Shown piece after piece: positions 1 through 10,261 of a stretch of 20,899 nucleotides of DNA. Made by a program: the position numbers and the translations under genes. Positions within the stretch are counted from its first letter, which is position 1. Every line of letters starts with the position of its first letter. This DNA is from Pseudomonadota bacterium. Its GTDB lineage: Bacteria; Pseudomonadota; Gammaproteobacteria; Burkholderiales; Burkholderiaceae_C. The DNA lies in contig JAEWPH010000222.1 in NCBI GenBank assembly GCA_023460715.1, positions 1-20,899 of the forward strand, in the 5' to 3' direction. Below the pieces are notes generated by a model, which saw only the letters and a list, made by a program, of their open reading frames with translations, did not search any database and was not told where the DNA came from.

Positions 1-98
1 GTGCTGGGCCACATCGCCCAGCCGCTTCCACAAGGGCCATCTTGCCCATCTTCTTCTCGGCGGGTTGATCGCGGGGCCTCGCATGCCCGTGGCGCCCT

Positions 99-104
99 GA
101 AAGG
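99..104 (+). promoter_or_regulatory. Ribosome binding site of ndvB
   Basis: GAAAGG, 5 nt before ATG 110. The first two bases overlap the in-frame TGA at 98-100, which fixes 110 as the earliest possible start in this frame. Confidence 0.5.
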
Positions 105-109
105 CGCCC

Positions 110-3100
110 ATGCATTCCGTTCTTCATTTCGCCTTTCAGCGCTCTGCCCAAGGGCCGTGGTCGGACACTGCACCCGTGCGCGAGGAACTGTTCGGCATCG
201 AGCGCCTGGAGCAACACGCGCGCAGCCTCGCCGCGGCCCAGCAGGTCAGCGCCAACCCGCCCCGGGTGCCTTCGCTGCACAGCCGGCTGCGCGGGAACGC
301 CACCGAACTGCTGCTGGCCTACCGTGCGGGTGCTGCGGAAGTCGCTGCGGGCCGCCGAGTGGTTCCGGCCGCCGAATGGCTGCTGGACAACTACCACGTG
401 GTCGAAGCGCAGGTACGCGAGATCCGCACCGACCTGCCGCCCGGCTACTACCGTCAGTTGCCAAAGCTGGCCGACGGTCCGCTGGCGGGCTATCCACGCG
501 TCTTCGGGCTCGCCTGGGCCTTCGTCGCCCATACCGACAGCCACTTCGACCCCGCCGTCCTGCGCCGCTTCATTGCGGCCTACCAGGAGGTCCAGCCCCT
601 GGACATCAGCGAACTCTGGGCCGTGGCGATCACCCTGCGCATCGTGCTCGTGGAAAACCTGCGCCGGCTGGCCGACCAGATCACGGCCGGGCGTGCTGCG
701 CGCGCAGACGCGCAGCGGCTCGCCGACCGTCTGCTGGCGCCAGGCGAGGCGTATGCGGCGCTGGACCGGGACATCGCCACGCGAGCGAGCGGCCCGGTGT
801 CCGAGCTGTTCGCCGCACAGCTCGCCAAGCGCCTGCGCGACCAGGACCCGCGCACCACGCCAGCCCTGCAATGGCTGGACGAGCGGCTGCGCAGCCAGGG
901 CACGGATGCGGACCAGGCCATCCTGCATGCACAGCAGCGCCAGGGTGCCTCCAACGTCTCGGTGCGCAACGTCATCACCAGCATGCGCCTGATGTCGGAC
1001 ATCGACTGGGCTGATTTGTTCGAGAGCACCAGCTTGGTGGATGCACGACTGCGGGCCGCCAGCGCTTTCGCGGAGATGGATTTTCCGACGCGCAACCGCT
1101 ATCGCACCGCCATTGAGCAACTGGCCCGGGGTTCGCTCTTGTCCGAACTCGCGATCGCCGAGCAGGCCTTGGCGCTCTCGGCCGCGAAAGCACGCCCGGC
1201 GCTTCGCGTCCAGGACGCGAGCATCGCTGAGACTGTCGTGGATCCTGGGCACTACCTGATCGCCGAAGGGCGCGGCAAATTGGAGCAGGCCATCGGATTC
1301 CGGCCGCCACTGGCCGTGCGCATCGACCGCTTCAACGTCCGCCTTGGGCTTGGCGGCTACATGGCCGCCATCCTCGTGCTGGCAGCGATGCTGCTGGGCC
1401 TGGCGTTCTGGGCCGTCTTTGCCACGGGTGCCTCGGCAGCAGTTCCCACCGGGCTGCTGGCCACGCTCGCGCTGGCCGCATTCCTGCCCGCCACCGAGGC
1501 GGCCACGGCCCTGGTCCAGCGCGCAGTTGCCTCGCGCTCTGGCGCCACGAGCCTCCCTGCCCTGGCGCTGGCCGATGGGGTTCCTGCCAATCTGCGCACA
1601 CTGGTCGTCGTACCCACGCTGCTGTCGAGCGAGGCAGAGCTGCTCAGCCACATCGAGAGCCTTGAAGTCCACCATCTGGCCGGCGCAGGTGGCGACCTGT
1701 CCTTTGCCCTGCTGTCGGACGGTCTGGACGCGGACACGGAAGTGCTCGACGGCGACGCCCACCTGATCGGCATCGCGCAGGAGGCCATCGCCGCACTGAA
1801 CCAACGGCATGGCCCGGCCCCGGGCGGCAAGCGCTTCTACCTGCTGCACCGGCGACGCCGGTTCAACGCCAGCGAGAACCGCTGGATGGGCTGGGAGCGC
1901 AAGCGTGGCAAGCTCCATGAACTCAACCGACTGCTGCGTGGCGCCACCGACACCGGCTTCATGCCGCTGGATGGCGGCGCTGCCGACAACGCCCAGCAGC
2001 CCGACATCCTGGCCGGCGTGCGCTACGTCATCACGCTGGACGCCGACACCCGGCTGCCACGCGACGCGGCGCTGCGACTGATCGGCAAGATGGCCCACCC
2101 CCTGAACCGCGCGCGCTGGAGCGAGGTCGAACAGCGCGTGACGGGCGGCTACGCCATCCTGCAGCCGCGCGTGACGCCCGCGCTGCCGCTGGGCCGCGAA
2201 GGCTCGCTCTACCAGCGCCTGTCGTCCGGCCCGGGCGGCATGGACCCTTATGCGGCCGCCGTCTCCGACGTCTACCAGGACCTGTTCGGCGAAGGCTCCT
2301 ACACCGGCAAGGGCATCTACGACGTGGATGCCTTCGAGGCCGCGCTCGCCGGGCGCATCCCCGAGAACACAATGCTCAGTCACGACCTGTTCGAGGGCGT
2401 GTTCGCGCGCGCAGGGCTCGCGTCGGACGTCGAGGTGGTCGAGGAATTCCCGGCCCGCTACGACGTCGCCGCGCGGCGCCAACACCGCTGGACGCGCGGC
2501 GACTGGCAGCTCCTGCCCTGGGTGCTAGGACGGCGCCACTCGGGCGCGGCCGTGCCGCCGGTGGGGCGCTGGAAGATGATCGACAACCTGCGGCGGTCCC
2601 TGCTGGCGCCCACGAGCCTGCTGGCCCTCGCGCTGTGCGCCTGGCTGCCCTGGCCGCAGTCACTGCAGGCCATGGGGCTGCTGGTGCTGGCGCTGGCCGT
2701 GCCAGCCTTCTTGCCCAGCCTAGCGGGGCTGGGGCCGCCGCGCGCAGGCATCGGGCTGGGCAGCCACCTGCGCCTGCTGGCCAGCGATCTTCGGATGGCC
2801 GCGCTGCAGGCGGCCTGGACGCTGACCCTGCTGCCTGACCAGGCTTGGCGCGCTCTGGACGCCATCACGCGCACGCTGATCAGGCTGTACGCGACCCATC
2901 GACACCTGCTGGAATGGACCACCGCCGCCCAGTCCGCCGCTCGCCCGCGGCCCGGTGTAGCGGGCTTCTATGGGCAAATGGCCGGCGGCGTGCTGCTGGC
3001 CGTGGCATTGGTCGTGGGCGTTGGCGTGTTCTCGTCCGCTGCATGGCCCATGGCATTGTGTCTGCTGGTGCTCTGGCTCGCGGCGCCGGCCCTGGCTTGG

Positions 3101-6100
3101 CGCGCCAGCCGCCGCCCGCCGCTCGTGCCATCCGGCGCGCCCCAACTCGCCGATGCCCTGGCCCTGCGGCGCACGGCACGGCGCACCTGGCGCTTCTTCG
3201 AGACCTTCGTGACGCCGGCCGAGCACATGCTGCCGCCGGACAACTTCCAGGAAGACCCGAAGCCGGTGGTCGCGCACCGCACCTCCCCCACCAACGTCGG
3301 CCTGTACCTGCTGTCGGCGGTGGCGGCCCGTGACTTCGGATGGGCTGGAGCACTGCAGACCTGCGAGCGCCTGGAAGCGACTTTCGCCACCCTGCAGACG
3401 CTGGAGCGGTTCCGAGGCCATTTCTACAACTGGTACGACACGCGCACGACCCGTGTGCTGGCACCGGCCTATGTGTCGTCGGTGGACAGCGGCAACCTGG
3501 CGGGCCACCTGATCGCGCTGGCCAACGCCTGCGAGGAATGGGTGGGCGCACTGCAGCCGGCCGACTGGACGGAGGGCGCAGGCGATGCACTCGCGCTGGC
3601 CCGCGAGTCGGCGTCCGCCAAACCCGTGGCCCAGGGGCCGCAGGGCCAGCGGCTGCTGGCCCTCCTCGACGACATCGACGCCGGGCTCCAGGGTCCTGCC
3701 AGCCTGTTGCTGCCGGTGCTCCAGCGCCTGGCCGACAAGGCTGCGGAAGAAGCGCGGACGCTGGTCCCGGCAGTGCAGGCGGAGGGCGACGACCTGCTGT
3801 TCTGGACCGATACGCTGCGCGGGCGGATCGGGCAGCAGGCGCGCGACGCCGCGTCATTCGCCGCCGCGGCGCATGGCCTCGATGCCCGCTGGCAAGCCCT
3901 GGCGCAACAGGCGCGCGCGCTGGCGCTGGACATGGACTTCGCCTTCCTGCTGGACCCCGAGCGCAAGCTGCTGTCCATCGGTTATGCCGCGGTGGAGAAC
4001 GTGCTCGACGCCAACTGCTACGACCTGCTGGCATCCGAGGCGCGGCTGGCCAGCCTGTTCGCGATCGCCAAGGGCGACGTGCCCACGCGTCACTGGTTCC
4101 GCCTGGGTCGAACAGCCATCCCCGTGGGCCGCGGATCGGCCCTGGTGTCCTGGTCCGGGTCGATGTTCGAGTACCTGATGCCCTCGCTGGTGATGCGCGC
4201 GCCGGCCGGCAGCCTGCTGGAGCAGACCAACCGCCTGATCGTGCAGCACCAGGTGGCCTACGGCCGGCAGATGGGCGTGCCATGGGGCATCTCCGAATCG
4301 GCCTACAACGCCCGCGACCTGGAATTCACCTACCAGTACTCCAACTTCGGCGTGCCGGGCCTGGGCCTCAAGCGCGGCCTGGCCGAGGATCTGGTGATCG
4401 CGCCCTACGCCACCGGCCTGGCCACCATGGTCGATGCACCGCTCGCACAGCGCAACTTCGAGCGCCTGCAGGCGTTGGGCGCCCTCGGGCGCCACGGCTT
4501 CTACGAGGCGCTGGACTTCACGCGCGCCCGGCAGCCCGGCGGGTCGCAGGTCGCCATCGTGCGCAACTACATGGCACACCACCAGGGCATGACCCTCGTC
4601 GCCATTGCCAACACGCTGCAGGGCGCGCGCATGCGCGAACGCTTCCATCGTGAGCCGATGATCCAGGCCTGCGAACTGCTGCTGCAGGAGCGCATGCCGC
4701 GCCTCGTCGCCGTGGCGCACGCGCGCGCCGAGGAGGTGCCGTCCGGCGCGGCCGATCCGCACGGCGACCTGCACGCGGTACGGCGCATGGACCCGTCGGC
4801 TGCGGCGGCGCCTGCCACGCACCTGCTGTCCAACGGGCGCTACGCCGTCATGCTGACCGCGGCGGGCACCGGCTACAGCCGCTGGCGCGACATGGCCGTG
4901 ACCCGCTGGCGCGAGGACGCGACCCGCGACGACTGGGGCGCCTACGTCTATCTGCGCGACACGGACGGCGGCCGGGTCTGGTCCGCCGCGGCGCAGCCCC
5001 TGGGCGTGGCGGCCGACAGCCACGAGGTGGTCTTCGCCGAGGACCACGCCGCCTTCACGCGGCACGACGGCAGCCTGACGACCACGATGGAGGTGCTGGT
5101 GTCGGCCGAAGCCGACGGCGAGGTGCGCCGCGTCACGGTCGTCAACACCGGCCGCAAGGCGCGCGAGGTCGAACTCACCTCCTACGCCGAGGTGGTACTG
5201 GCTCCGCCCGCGGCCGACGATGCCCATCCGGCCTTCGCCAAGATGTTCGTGCAGACCGAATACCTGCCCGAGTTCGGTGCCCTGGTCGCCACGCGCCGCC
5301 CGCGCACGCCCAACGAGCCGCCGGTGTGGGCCGCGCATTTCGCGGTCGTCGAAGGCATGGCCACGGCGCCGGTGCAGTACGAATCCGACCGGGCGCGCTT
5401 CCTGGGCCGGAGGCGCACGTCCGCCACGGCGCAGGCCATGGCGGACGGCGCCGCGCTGTCCGGCACGGCCGGCACGGTGCTGGACCCGGTGTTCTCGGTG
5501 CGCCACCGCGTGCGCATCGTACCTGGCCAGATGGCGCGGCTGGCCTTCTGGACGCTGGTAGCCCCCTCGCGCGAAGCGCTGCTCGACCTGGTGGACCAGC
5601 ACCACGACCGCAGCGCCTTCGAGCGCGCCCGCACGCTGGCCTGGACCCAGGCCCAGGTGCAGTTGCGGCACATCGGCATCGAGGCCGACGAAGCCGCGGA
5701 TTTTCAGCGGCTGGCCGCGCCCATCCTCTATGCCGACGCACGCTTCCGCGCGCCGGCCGAGGCGATCGCGCGCGGCGCCGGCCCGCAGTCGGGCCTGTGG
5801 CGGCACGCGGTCTCGGGCGATTTGCCGATCGTGCTGCTGCGCATCGACGACATCGAGGACATGGCCCAGGTGCGCCAACTGCTGCGCGCGCACGAGTACT
5901 GGCGCATGAAGGGACTGAGCGTCGACCTGGTGATCGTCAACGAGCGCGCCTCGTCCTACGTGCAGGACCTGCAGACCGCCATCGAGACCGCCGTGCGCCG
6001 CAGCCAGTCACGCCCCCGCCTGGACGGCGAGGCGATGGCCCGGGGTGTGGTCCATACGCTGCGCGCAGACCTGATGGACACGTCGGCCCGCGCCCTGCTG

Positions 6101-8680
6101 CAGTCAGCGGCCCGCGTGGTGCTGCTGGCGCGTCGGGGCGACATCGCTCGACAAATCGCGCGCCTGCCCCAGGCAGCACTCACCGCGAGCCCAGCGCTCG
6201 AGGCGGCCGCGCAACCGCCATCCTCCGCCCTGCCCAGGCAGGCGCAGGGCCCGGACACGGCGCGGCTGGAGTTCTTCAACGGACTCGGCGGCTTCGATCA
6301 GGGCGGCCGCGAATACGTGACCGTACTCGCCGACGGTCAGACCACGCCCGCACCCTGGATCAACGTCATCGCCAACCCGGGCTTCGGCTTCCAGGTCTCG
6401 GCCGATGGCAGCGCCAGCACCTGGGCCGGCAACAGCCGTGAGAACCAACTCACCCCATGGTCCAACGATCCGGTGACCGATCCGACCGGCGAAGCCTTCT
6501 TCGTGCGCGACGAGGCGAGCGGACAACTCTGGAGCCCCACCGCGCAGCCGATCCGCGACGGGGGCACCTACGTCGCGCGCCACGGCCATGGCTACAGCCG
6601 CTTCACACACGAGGCGCACGGCATCGCGCTGGAACTGCTGCAGTTCGTGCCGCTGGATGACCCGGTCAAGGTGTCGCGCCTCACCTTGCGCAACCGCAGC
6701 GCGCAGACGCGGCGCCTGTCGGTCACTGCCTATTCGGAATGGGTTCTGGGCACCTCGCGTGCCGCGTGCGCGCCCTTCGTCCTGACCGAAGTCGACGCAG
6801 CCAGCGGCGTTCTGTTGGCGCGCAACCCCTGGAGCACCACATTCCCGGGCCGCGTCGCCTTCGCCGACCTCGCGGGCCGGCAGAGCGCCTGGACCGCCGA
6901 CCGCACGGAGTTCCTCGGCCGCCACGGCAGCTTGGCCGCGCCCGCGGCATTGCGAAGCCGGACGCCCTTGTCCGGCGCGGTGGGCGCGGGCCTGGACCCT
7001 TGCGCCGCGCAGCAATGCAGCGTGGTTCTGCGTCCCGGCGAGTCGGTGGACGTGGTTGCCCTGCTCGGGCAATGCGGCAGCGCACAGGAGAGTCTGGCAC
7101 TGGCCGGGCGCTGGCGCGAGGCTGACCTGGACATCGAACTGCAGCGGGTTCAGGACCATTGGGACGACCTGCTCGGCGCCGTACAGGTGCGCACGCCCGA
7201 CCGCGCAATGGACATCCTGCTCAACGGCTGGCTGCTCTACCAGACGCTGGCCTGCCGCGTCTGGGCGCGCTCGGCCTTCTACCAGGCCAGCGGCGCCTAC
7301 GGCTTTCGCGACCAGTTGCAGGACGGCATGGCGCTCACATTCGCGCGGCCCGAAGAGACGCGCCGACACCTGCTACGCGCCGCGGGCCGCCAGTTCGTCG
7401 AAGGCGACGTACAGCACTGGTGGCTGCCGCACTCGGGCCAGGGCGTGCGCACGCGCATCTCGGACGACCGCGTCTGGCTGGCCTTCGCCGCGGCCAGCTA
7501 CGTGGCCGTCGCGGGCGATGCGGCGGTGCTCGACGAACCCATCGCCTTCCTGGAAGGACCCGCGCTGCAGGCGGGCGAACATGACGCCTTCTTCCAGCCG
7601 ATGCCCGCCGGCACCTCGGCGACTCTGTTCGAGCACTGCGCACGCGCGCTGGACCAGAGCATCGCGCTCACCGGCGAACTCGGCCTGCCGCTGATGGGAA
7701 CCGGAGACTGGAACGACGGCATGAACCGCGTGGGCCAGGAAGGCCGGGGCCAGAGCGTGTGGCTGGGCTGGTTGCTGGTGCGCACACTGGCTCTCTTCAA
7801 CCCGCTGGTCGAGGCGCGCGACCCCGCCCGAGCCGCGCGCTGGCACGCCCATGCGCAGGCCGTGACGGCCGCGCTGGAGCGCGAGGCCTGGGACGGTGCC
7901 TGGTACCGCCGCGTCACCTTCGACGATGGCACCTGGCTGGGCACCCGCGACAACGAGGAATGCCGCATCGATTCGATCGCCCAATCCTGGGCCGTACTGT
8001 CCGGCGCCGCCGACCCGGGCCGCGCGCAGGCAGCGATGGATTCGCTGCGCGCGCAACTGCTCGTGCCCGAGCTGGGGCTGGCGCTGCTCTTCACCCCGCC
8101 CTTCGACCGCACGCCGCGCGACCCCGGCTACATCTTGGGTTACCCGCCGGGCCTGCGCGAGAATGGCGGCCAGTACAGCCATGCGGCCATGTGGGCCATC
8201 CTGGCGTTCACGCAATTGCGCGCCGACCCACAGGCGGGCGCGCACGCCCATGCGCTGTTCGCGCTGGTCAACCCCATCAACCATGCACGCACGCCGCAGC
8301 AGGCGGCACGCTACCGCGTGGAGCCCTACGTGGTGGCGGCCGACGTGTATTCGGTGCCACCGCACGAAGGTCGGGGCGGCTGGACTTGGTACACCGGCGC
8401 CGCCGGCTGGATGCACCGCGCCGGCATGGAAGGGATCCTGGGCATTCGCCGCGAAGGCGAGGTACTCGTCATTGATCCATGCATCCCTGCCGAATGGCCC
8501 AGATTCGAGGCCGAGATCATCCTCGGCGCGGCGCGCTACGCCATCCAGGTTGAATCGCCCGGGATGCGCTGCGCCGGGATCTCGTCGGCGGTCCTGGACG
8601 GCATGGCGCTGGCCTGCGACGGCGGTGCCTTGCGCGTGCCGCTCACGCCGGGCAAGCATCGGCTGGTGGTGACGTTGTGA
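110..8680 (+). CDS. ndvB: Cyclic beta-1,2-glucan synthase (NdvB/ChvB/Cgs type), full length
   Basis: Inner-membrane enzyme that builds cyclic beta-1,2-glucan from UDP-glucose for export to the periplasm, where it serves in osmoadaptation and host interaction. At 2856 aa it matches the rhizobial and Brucella proteins (about 2830-2870 aa). Domain order also matches: an N-terminal soluble part; two membrane helices near residues 417-440 and 446-470; a family-2-like glycosyltransferase domain (about 498-800) with D644-A-D646 and QHRW at 791-794; four more membrane helices between 830 and 1000; a glycoamylase-like domain (about 1280-1500, ending near HHQGM); two GH94-type beta-sandwich regions starting near 1568 and 2053; and a C-terminal GH94 barrel with GDWNDG at 2532-2537, the motif carrying the catalytic aspartate. 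The start is ATG 110, since an in-frame TGA lies at 98-100 and GAAAGG (99-104) sits 5 nt upstream. Function is inferred from family, and no domain looks broken. Confidence 0.95.
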   Translation: MHSVLHFAFQRSAQGPWSDTAPVREELFGIERLEQHARSLAAAQQVSANPPRVPSLHSRLRGNATELLLAYRAGAAEVAAGRRVVPAAEWLLDNYHVVEAQVREIRTDLPPGYYRQLPKLADGPLAGYPRVFGLAWAFVAHTDSHFDPAVLRRFIAAYQEVQPLDISELWAVAITLRIVLVENLRRLADQITAGRAARADAQRLADRLLAPGEAYAALDRDIATRASGPVSELFAAQLAKRLRDQDPRTTPALQWLDERLRSQGTDADQAILHAQQRQGASNVSVRNVITSMRLMSDIDWADLFESTSLVDARLRAASAFAEMDFPTRNRYRTAIEQLARGSLLSELAIAEQALALSAAKARPALRVQDASIAETVVDPGHYLIAEGRGKLEQAIGFRPPLAVRIDRFNVRLGLGGYMAAILVLAAMLLGLAFWAVFATGASAAVPTGLLATLALAAFLPATEAATALVQRAVASRSGATSLPALALADGVPANLRTLVVVPTLLSSEAELLSHIESLEVHHLAGAGGDLSFALLSDGLDADTEVLDGDAHLIGIAQEAIAALNQRHGPAPGGKRFYLLHRRRRFNASENRWMGWERKRGKLHELNRLLRGATDTGFMPLDGGAADNAQQPDILAGVRYVITLDADTRLPRDAALRLIGKMAHPLNRARWSEVEQRVTGGYAILQPRVTPALPLGREGSLYQRLSSGPGGMDPYAAAVSDVYQDLFGEGSYTGKGIYDVDAFEAALAGRIPENTMLSHDLFEGVFARAGLASDVEVVEEFPARYDVAARRQHRWTRGDWQLLPWVLGRRHSGAAVPPVGRWKMIDNLRRSLLAPTSLLALALCAWLPWPQSLQAMGLLVLALAVPAFLPSLAGLGPPRAGIGLGSHLRLLASDLRMAALQAAWTLTLLPDQAWRALDAITRTLIRLYATHRHLLEWTTAAQSAARPRPGVAGFYGQMAGGVLLAVALVVGVGVFSSAAWPMALCLLVLWLAAPALAWRASRRPPLVPSGAPQLADALALRRTARRTWRFFETFVTPAEHMLPPDNFQEDPKPVVAHRTSPTNVGLYLLSAVAARDFGWAGALQTCERLEATFATLQTLERFRGHFYNWYDTRTTRVLAPAYVSSVDSGNLAGHLIALANACEEWVGALQPADWTEGAGDALALARESASAKPVAQGPQGQRLLALLDDIDAGLQGPASLLLPVLQRLADKAAEEARTLVPAVQAEGDDLLFWTDTLRGRIGQQARDAASFAAAAHGLDARWQALAQQARALALDMDFAFLLDPERKLLSIGYAAVENVLDANCYDLLASEARLASLFAIAKGDVPTRHWFRLGRTAIPVGRGSALVSWSGSMFEYLMPSLVMRAPAGSLLEQTNRLIVQHQVAYGRQMGVPWGISESAYNARDLEFTYQYSNFGVPGLGLKRGLAEDLVIAPYATGLATMVDAPLAQRNFERLQALGALGRHGFYEALDFTRARQPGGSQVAIVRNYMAHHQGMTLVAIANTLQGARMRERFHREPMIQACELLLQERMPRLVAVAHARAEEVPSGAADPHGDLHAVRRMDPSAAAAPATHLLSNGRYAVMLTAAGTGYSRWRDMAVTRWREDATRDDWGAYVYLRDTDGGRVWSAAAQPLGVAADSHEVVFAEDHAAFTRHDGSLTTTMEVLVSAEADGEVRRVTVVNTGRKAREVELTSYAEVVLAPPAADDAHPAFAKMFVQTEYLPEFGALVATRRPRTPNEPPVWAAHFAVVEGMATAPVQYESDRARFLGRRRTSATAQAMADGAALSGTAGTVLDPVFSVRHRVRIVPGQMARLAFWTLVAPSREALLDLVDQHHDRSAFERARTLAWTQAQVQLRHIGIEADEAADFQRLAAPILYADARFRAPAEAIARGAGPQSGLWRHAVSGDLPIVLLRIDDIEDMAQVRQLLRAHEYWRMKGLSVDLVIVNERASSYVQDLQTAIETAVRRSQSRPRLDGEAMARGVVHTLRADLMDTSARALLQSAARVVLLARRGDIARQIARLPQAALTASPALEAAAQPPSSALPRQAQGPDTARLEFFNGLGGFDQGGREYVTVLADGQTTPAPWINVIANPGFGFQVSADGSASTWAGNSRENQLTPWSNDPVTDPTGEAFFVRDEASGQLWSPTAQPIRDGGTYVARHGHGYSRFTHEAHGIALELLQFVPLDDPVKVSRLTLRNRSAQTRRLSVTAYSEWVLGTSRAACAPFVLTEVDAASGVLLARNPWSTTFPGRVAFADLAGRQSAWTADRTEFLGRHGSLAAPAALRSRTPLSGAVGAGLDPCAAQQCSVVLRPGESVDVVALLGQCGSAQESLALAGRWREADLDIELQRVQDHWDDLLGAVQVRTPDRAMDILLNGWLLYQTLACRVWARSAFYQASGAYGFRDQLQDGMALTFARPEETRRHLLRAAGRQFVEGDVQHWWLPHSGQGVRTRISDDRVWLAFAAASYVAVAGDAAVLDEPIAFLEGPALQAGEHDAFFQPMPAGTSATLFEHCARALDQSIALTGELGLPLMGTGDWNDGMNRVGQEGRGQSVWLGWLLVRTLALFNPLVEARDPARAARWHAHAQAVTAALEREAWDGAWYRRVTFDDGTWLGTRDNEECRIDSIAQSWAVLSGAADPGRAQAAMDSLRAQLLVPELGLALLFTPPFDRTPRDPGYILGYPPGLRENGGQYSHAAMWAILAFTQLRADPQAGAHAHALFALVNPINHARTPQQAARYRVEPYVVAADVYSVPPHEGRGGWTWYTGAAGWMHRAGMEGILGIRREGEVLVIDPCIPAEWPRFEAEIILGAARYAIQVESPGMRCAGISSAVLDGMALACDGGALRVPLTPGKHRLVVTL

Positions 8681-8715
8681 AGGCACGCATTGCCCCCATG
8701 CCATCCGGAAAACCC

Positions 8716-10065
8716 ATGAATGACCCACGACCCGACTCCACCGCACCCGTCCAGCTCCCTCGGGCATTGATCGACCGGATCGCCCCGCCCTTTGTCCGAT
8801 TTCTGCACATCGAGGCGGCAGGTGGTGCCGTCCTGCTGGTGTTCACCATCGCCGCCCTCCTCCTGTCCAACTCTCCCTGGGCAGATGCTTTCTTCGGCAT
8901 CTGGGAAACGCGGGTCGAACTGCGGCTCGGAGAATTCGAATTCGGTCGTTCGGCCAAAGGCTGGATCAACGACGGGCTAATGACACTGTTTTTCTTCCTA
9001 GTGGCGCTCGAACTCAAGCGCGAAGCCGTCCTGGGTGAAATGCGCAACCCGCGCATGGCAGCCTTGTCCATCGCTGCGGCATTGGGGGGCATGGTCGCGC
9101 CCGCCGCCGTCTACCTAGCACTGCAGTGGGCGCAACCCGGCCAGCATGGCTGGGGGATTGTGATGGCCACCGACACCGCATTCGTCATTGCTTGCCTGGC
9201 ATTGCTCGGCAAGCGCATTCCGCACAGTCTGCGGGTGTTCATGCTGTTCCTGGCGATCGTCGATGACATCGGCGCCATCTTGGTGGTCGCTGTCGGATAC
9301 AGCCACCACATGGACTGGCGCATGCTCGCCCTGGCCGGGTTGTGCATCGGCATCCTGCGCGCACTGGCTGCCGCCGGCATACGGAGCATCCCCATCTATG
9401 TCCTCGTGGGCAGCGCCACCTGGCTGGCCATCGACGCGTCCGGACTCCACGCCACGGTCACCGGTGTGATCCTTGGGCTGATGACACCTGCGAGGCGTTG
9501 GGTAAGCGACAGCCGGCTCTACGCGATCCTAGGGCAAGTCATCGCCCATCCTGCAGGCAATCAGGACAGCGCCCACACAAGTGATCGAAGAACGCTGCAG
9601 GTGGCGGAGATTGCCGCGCGCGAGTCGCTCTCGCCGGTCGAGCGCCTGGAAATGGCACTGCACCCGTGGGTCAGCTTCTTCATCATGCCGATCTTCGCCC
9701 TCGCCAATGCAGGCTTGGCACTCTCGTGGACCAGTGCCGCTCAGCCCGTCGCAGCGGCAGTGTTCCTGGGCTTCGCTGTCGGCAAACCCGCAGGCATTCT
9801 TCTTTTCAGTTGGCTGGCTCTGCGCTCCGGCCTTGCGATCCGCCCTCCGGATCTGAACTGGGGCAGCATCGCGGGCGGCAGCTTCCTGGCCGGCATCGGT
9901 TTCACGATGGCGCTATTCATTGCCAATCTGGCCTTGGTCGGCCCGGTGATGGACAGCGCGAAGATCGGCATCTTCCTGGCCTCGCTGTTCTCGGCGGCCG
10001 TGGGCTTGGCGCTGCTGGTGTGGATGTCACGAGCACAGGCGCTTGACGAGCCAAGGAAAATATAA
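8716..10065 (+). CDS. nhaA: Na+/H+ antiporter NhaA
   Basis: Inner-membrane electrogenic antiporter that expels Na+ in exchange for H+, giving salt and alkaline-pH tolerance. About 449 aa with many hydrophobic helices. Family landmarks are clear: the TDTAFVIA segment, then VDDIGAI with the two transport aspartates at about residues 183 and 184; PIFALANAG; a lysine in the GKPAGI segment corresponding to the functional lysine of helix 10; and GFTMALFI near the C-terminus. I chose ATG 8716 because CGGAAAA (8706-8712) gives a good ribosome site. An upstream GTG at 8677 overlaps the ndvB stop (GTGA) and would add 13 residues, and ATG 8698 is a third option. Tight spacing to ndvB suggests one transcript that pairs osmoprotective glucan synthesis with ion homeostasis (inference). 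Confidence 0.95.
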   Translation: MNDPRPDSTAPVQLPRALIDRIAPPFVRFLHIEAAGGAVLLVFTIAALLLSNSPWADAFFGIWETRVELRLGEFEFGRSAKGWINDGLMTLFFFLVALELKREAVLGEMRNPRMAALSIAAALGGMVAPAAVYLALQWAQPGQHGWGIVMATDTAFVIACLALLGKRIPHSLRVFMLFLAIVDDIGAILVVAVGYSHHMDWRMLALAGLCIGILRALAAAGIRSIPIYVLVGSATWLAIDASGLHATVTGVILGLMTPARRWVSDSRLYAILGQVIAHPAGNQDSAHTSDRRTLQVAEIAARESLSPVERLEMALHPWVSFFIMPIFALANAGLALSWTSAAQPVAAAVFLGFAVGKPAGILLFSWLALRSGLAIRPPDLNWGSIAGGSFLAGIGFTMALFIANLALVGPVMDSAKIGIFLASLFSAAVGLALLVWMSRAQALDEPRKI

Positions 10066-10216
10066 GTCAGGAAAACCGGCACGCAGGACGCAATGCGCGT
10101 ACTATGGGTTCGTTGATATGTGCAAGGCCATCATTGCATCGGTCTTTTTCCGCCTCTCCCGGGCTTCTCCCGCGGCTGTGTCGAATCTCCCTTGATGATT
10201 TTCTTGGCGTCTCTTC

Positions 10217-10241
10217 GCCGGATGCGTTTTTGCGTCCCGGC
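10217..10241 (+). promoter_or_regulatory. Hairpin in the 5' leader of the cold-shock gene
   Basis: GCCGG (10217-10221) can pair with CCGGC (10237-10241) across a 15-nt loop, about 10 nt before the AGGA ribosome site (10251-10254). An alternative small stem pairs GGCG (10206-10209) with CGCC (10216-10219), so the two are mutually exclusive. The gap from nhaA to the csp start is 196 nt and holds no gene. Long structured leaders that refold in the cold are known for cspA-family mRNAs; that this one does so is inference. I could not place a convincing promoter. Confidence 0.35.
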
Positions 10242-10261
10242 AACCTCGAAAGGAAATCGAT

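Noticed and set aside
1..100. Open frames at the left edge: 2-100 plus (ending MPVAP) and a 28-codon minus frame from 84 that could be the start of a divergent gene
   Set aside because: Too short to recognise, no clear ribosome site, and the rest lies outside the window.
3854..5893. 679-aa open frame antisense to ndvB
   Set aside because: Shadow of the long, GC-rich glucan synthase frame, with no recognisable domain.
10043..10066. TTGACG and TATAAG near the end of nhaA as a csp promoter
   Set aside because: The spacing is only 12 bp, too short for sigma70. TACTAT at 10100 has no matching -35 either.
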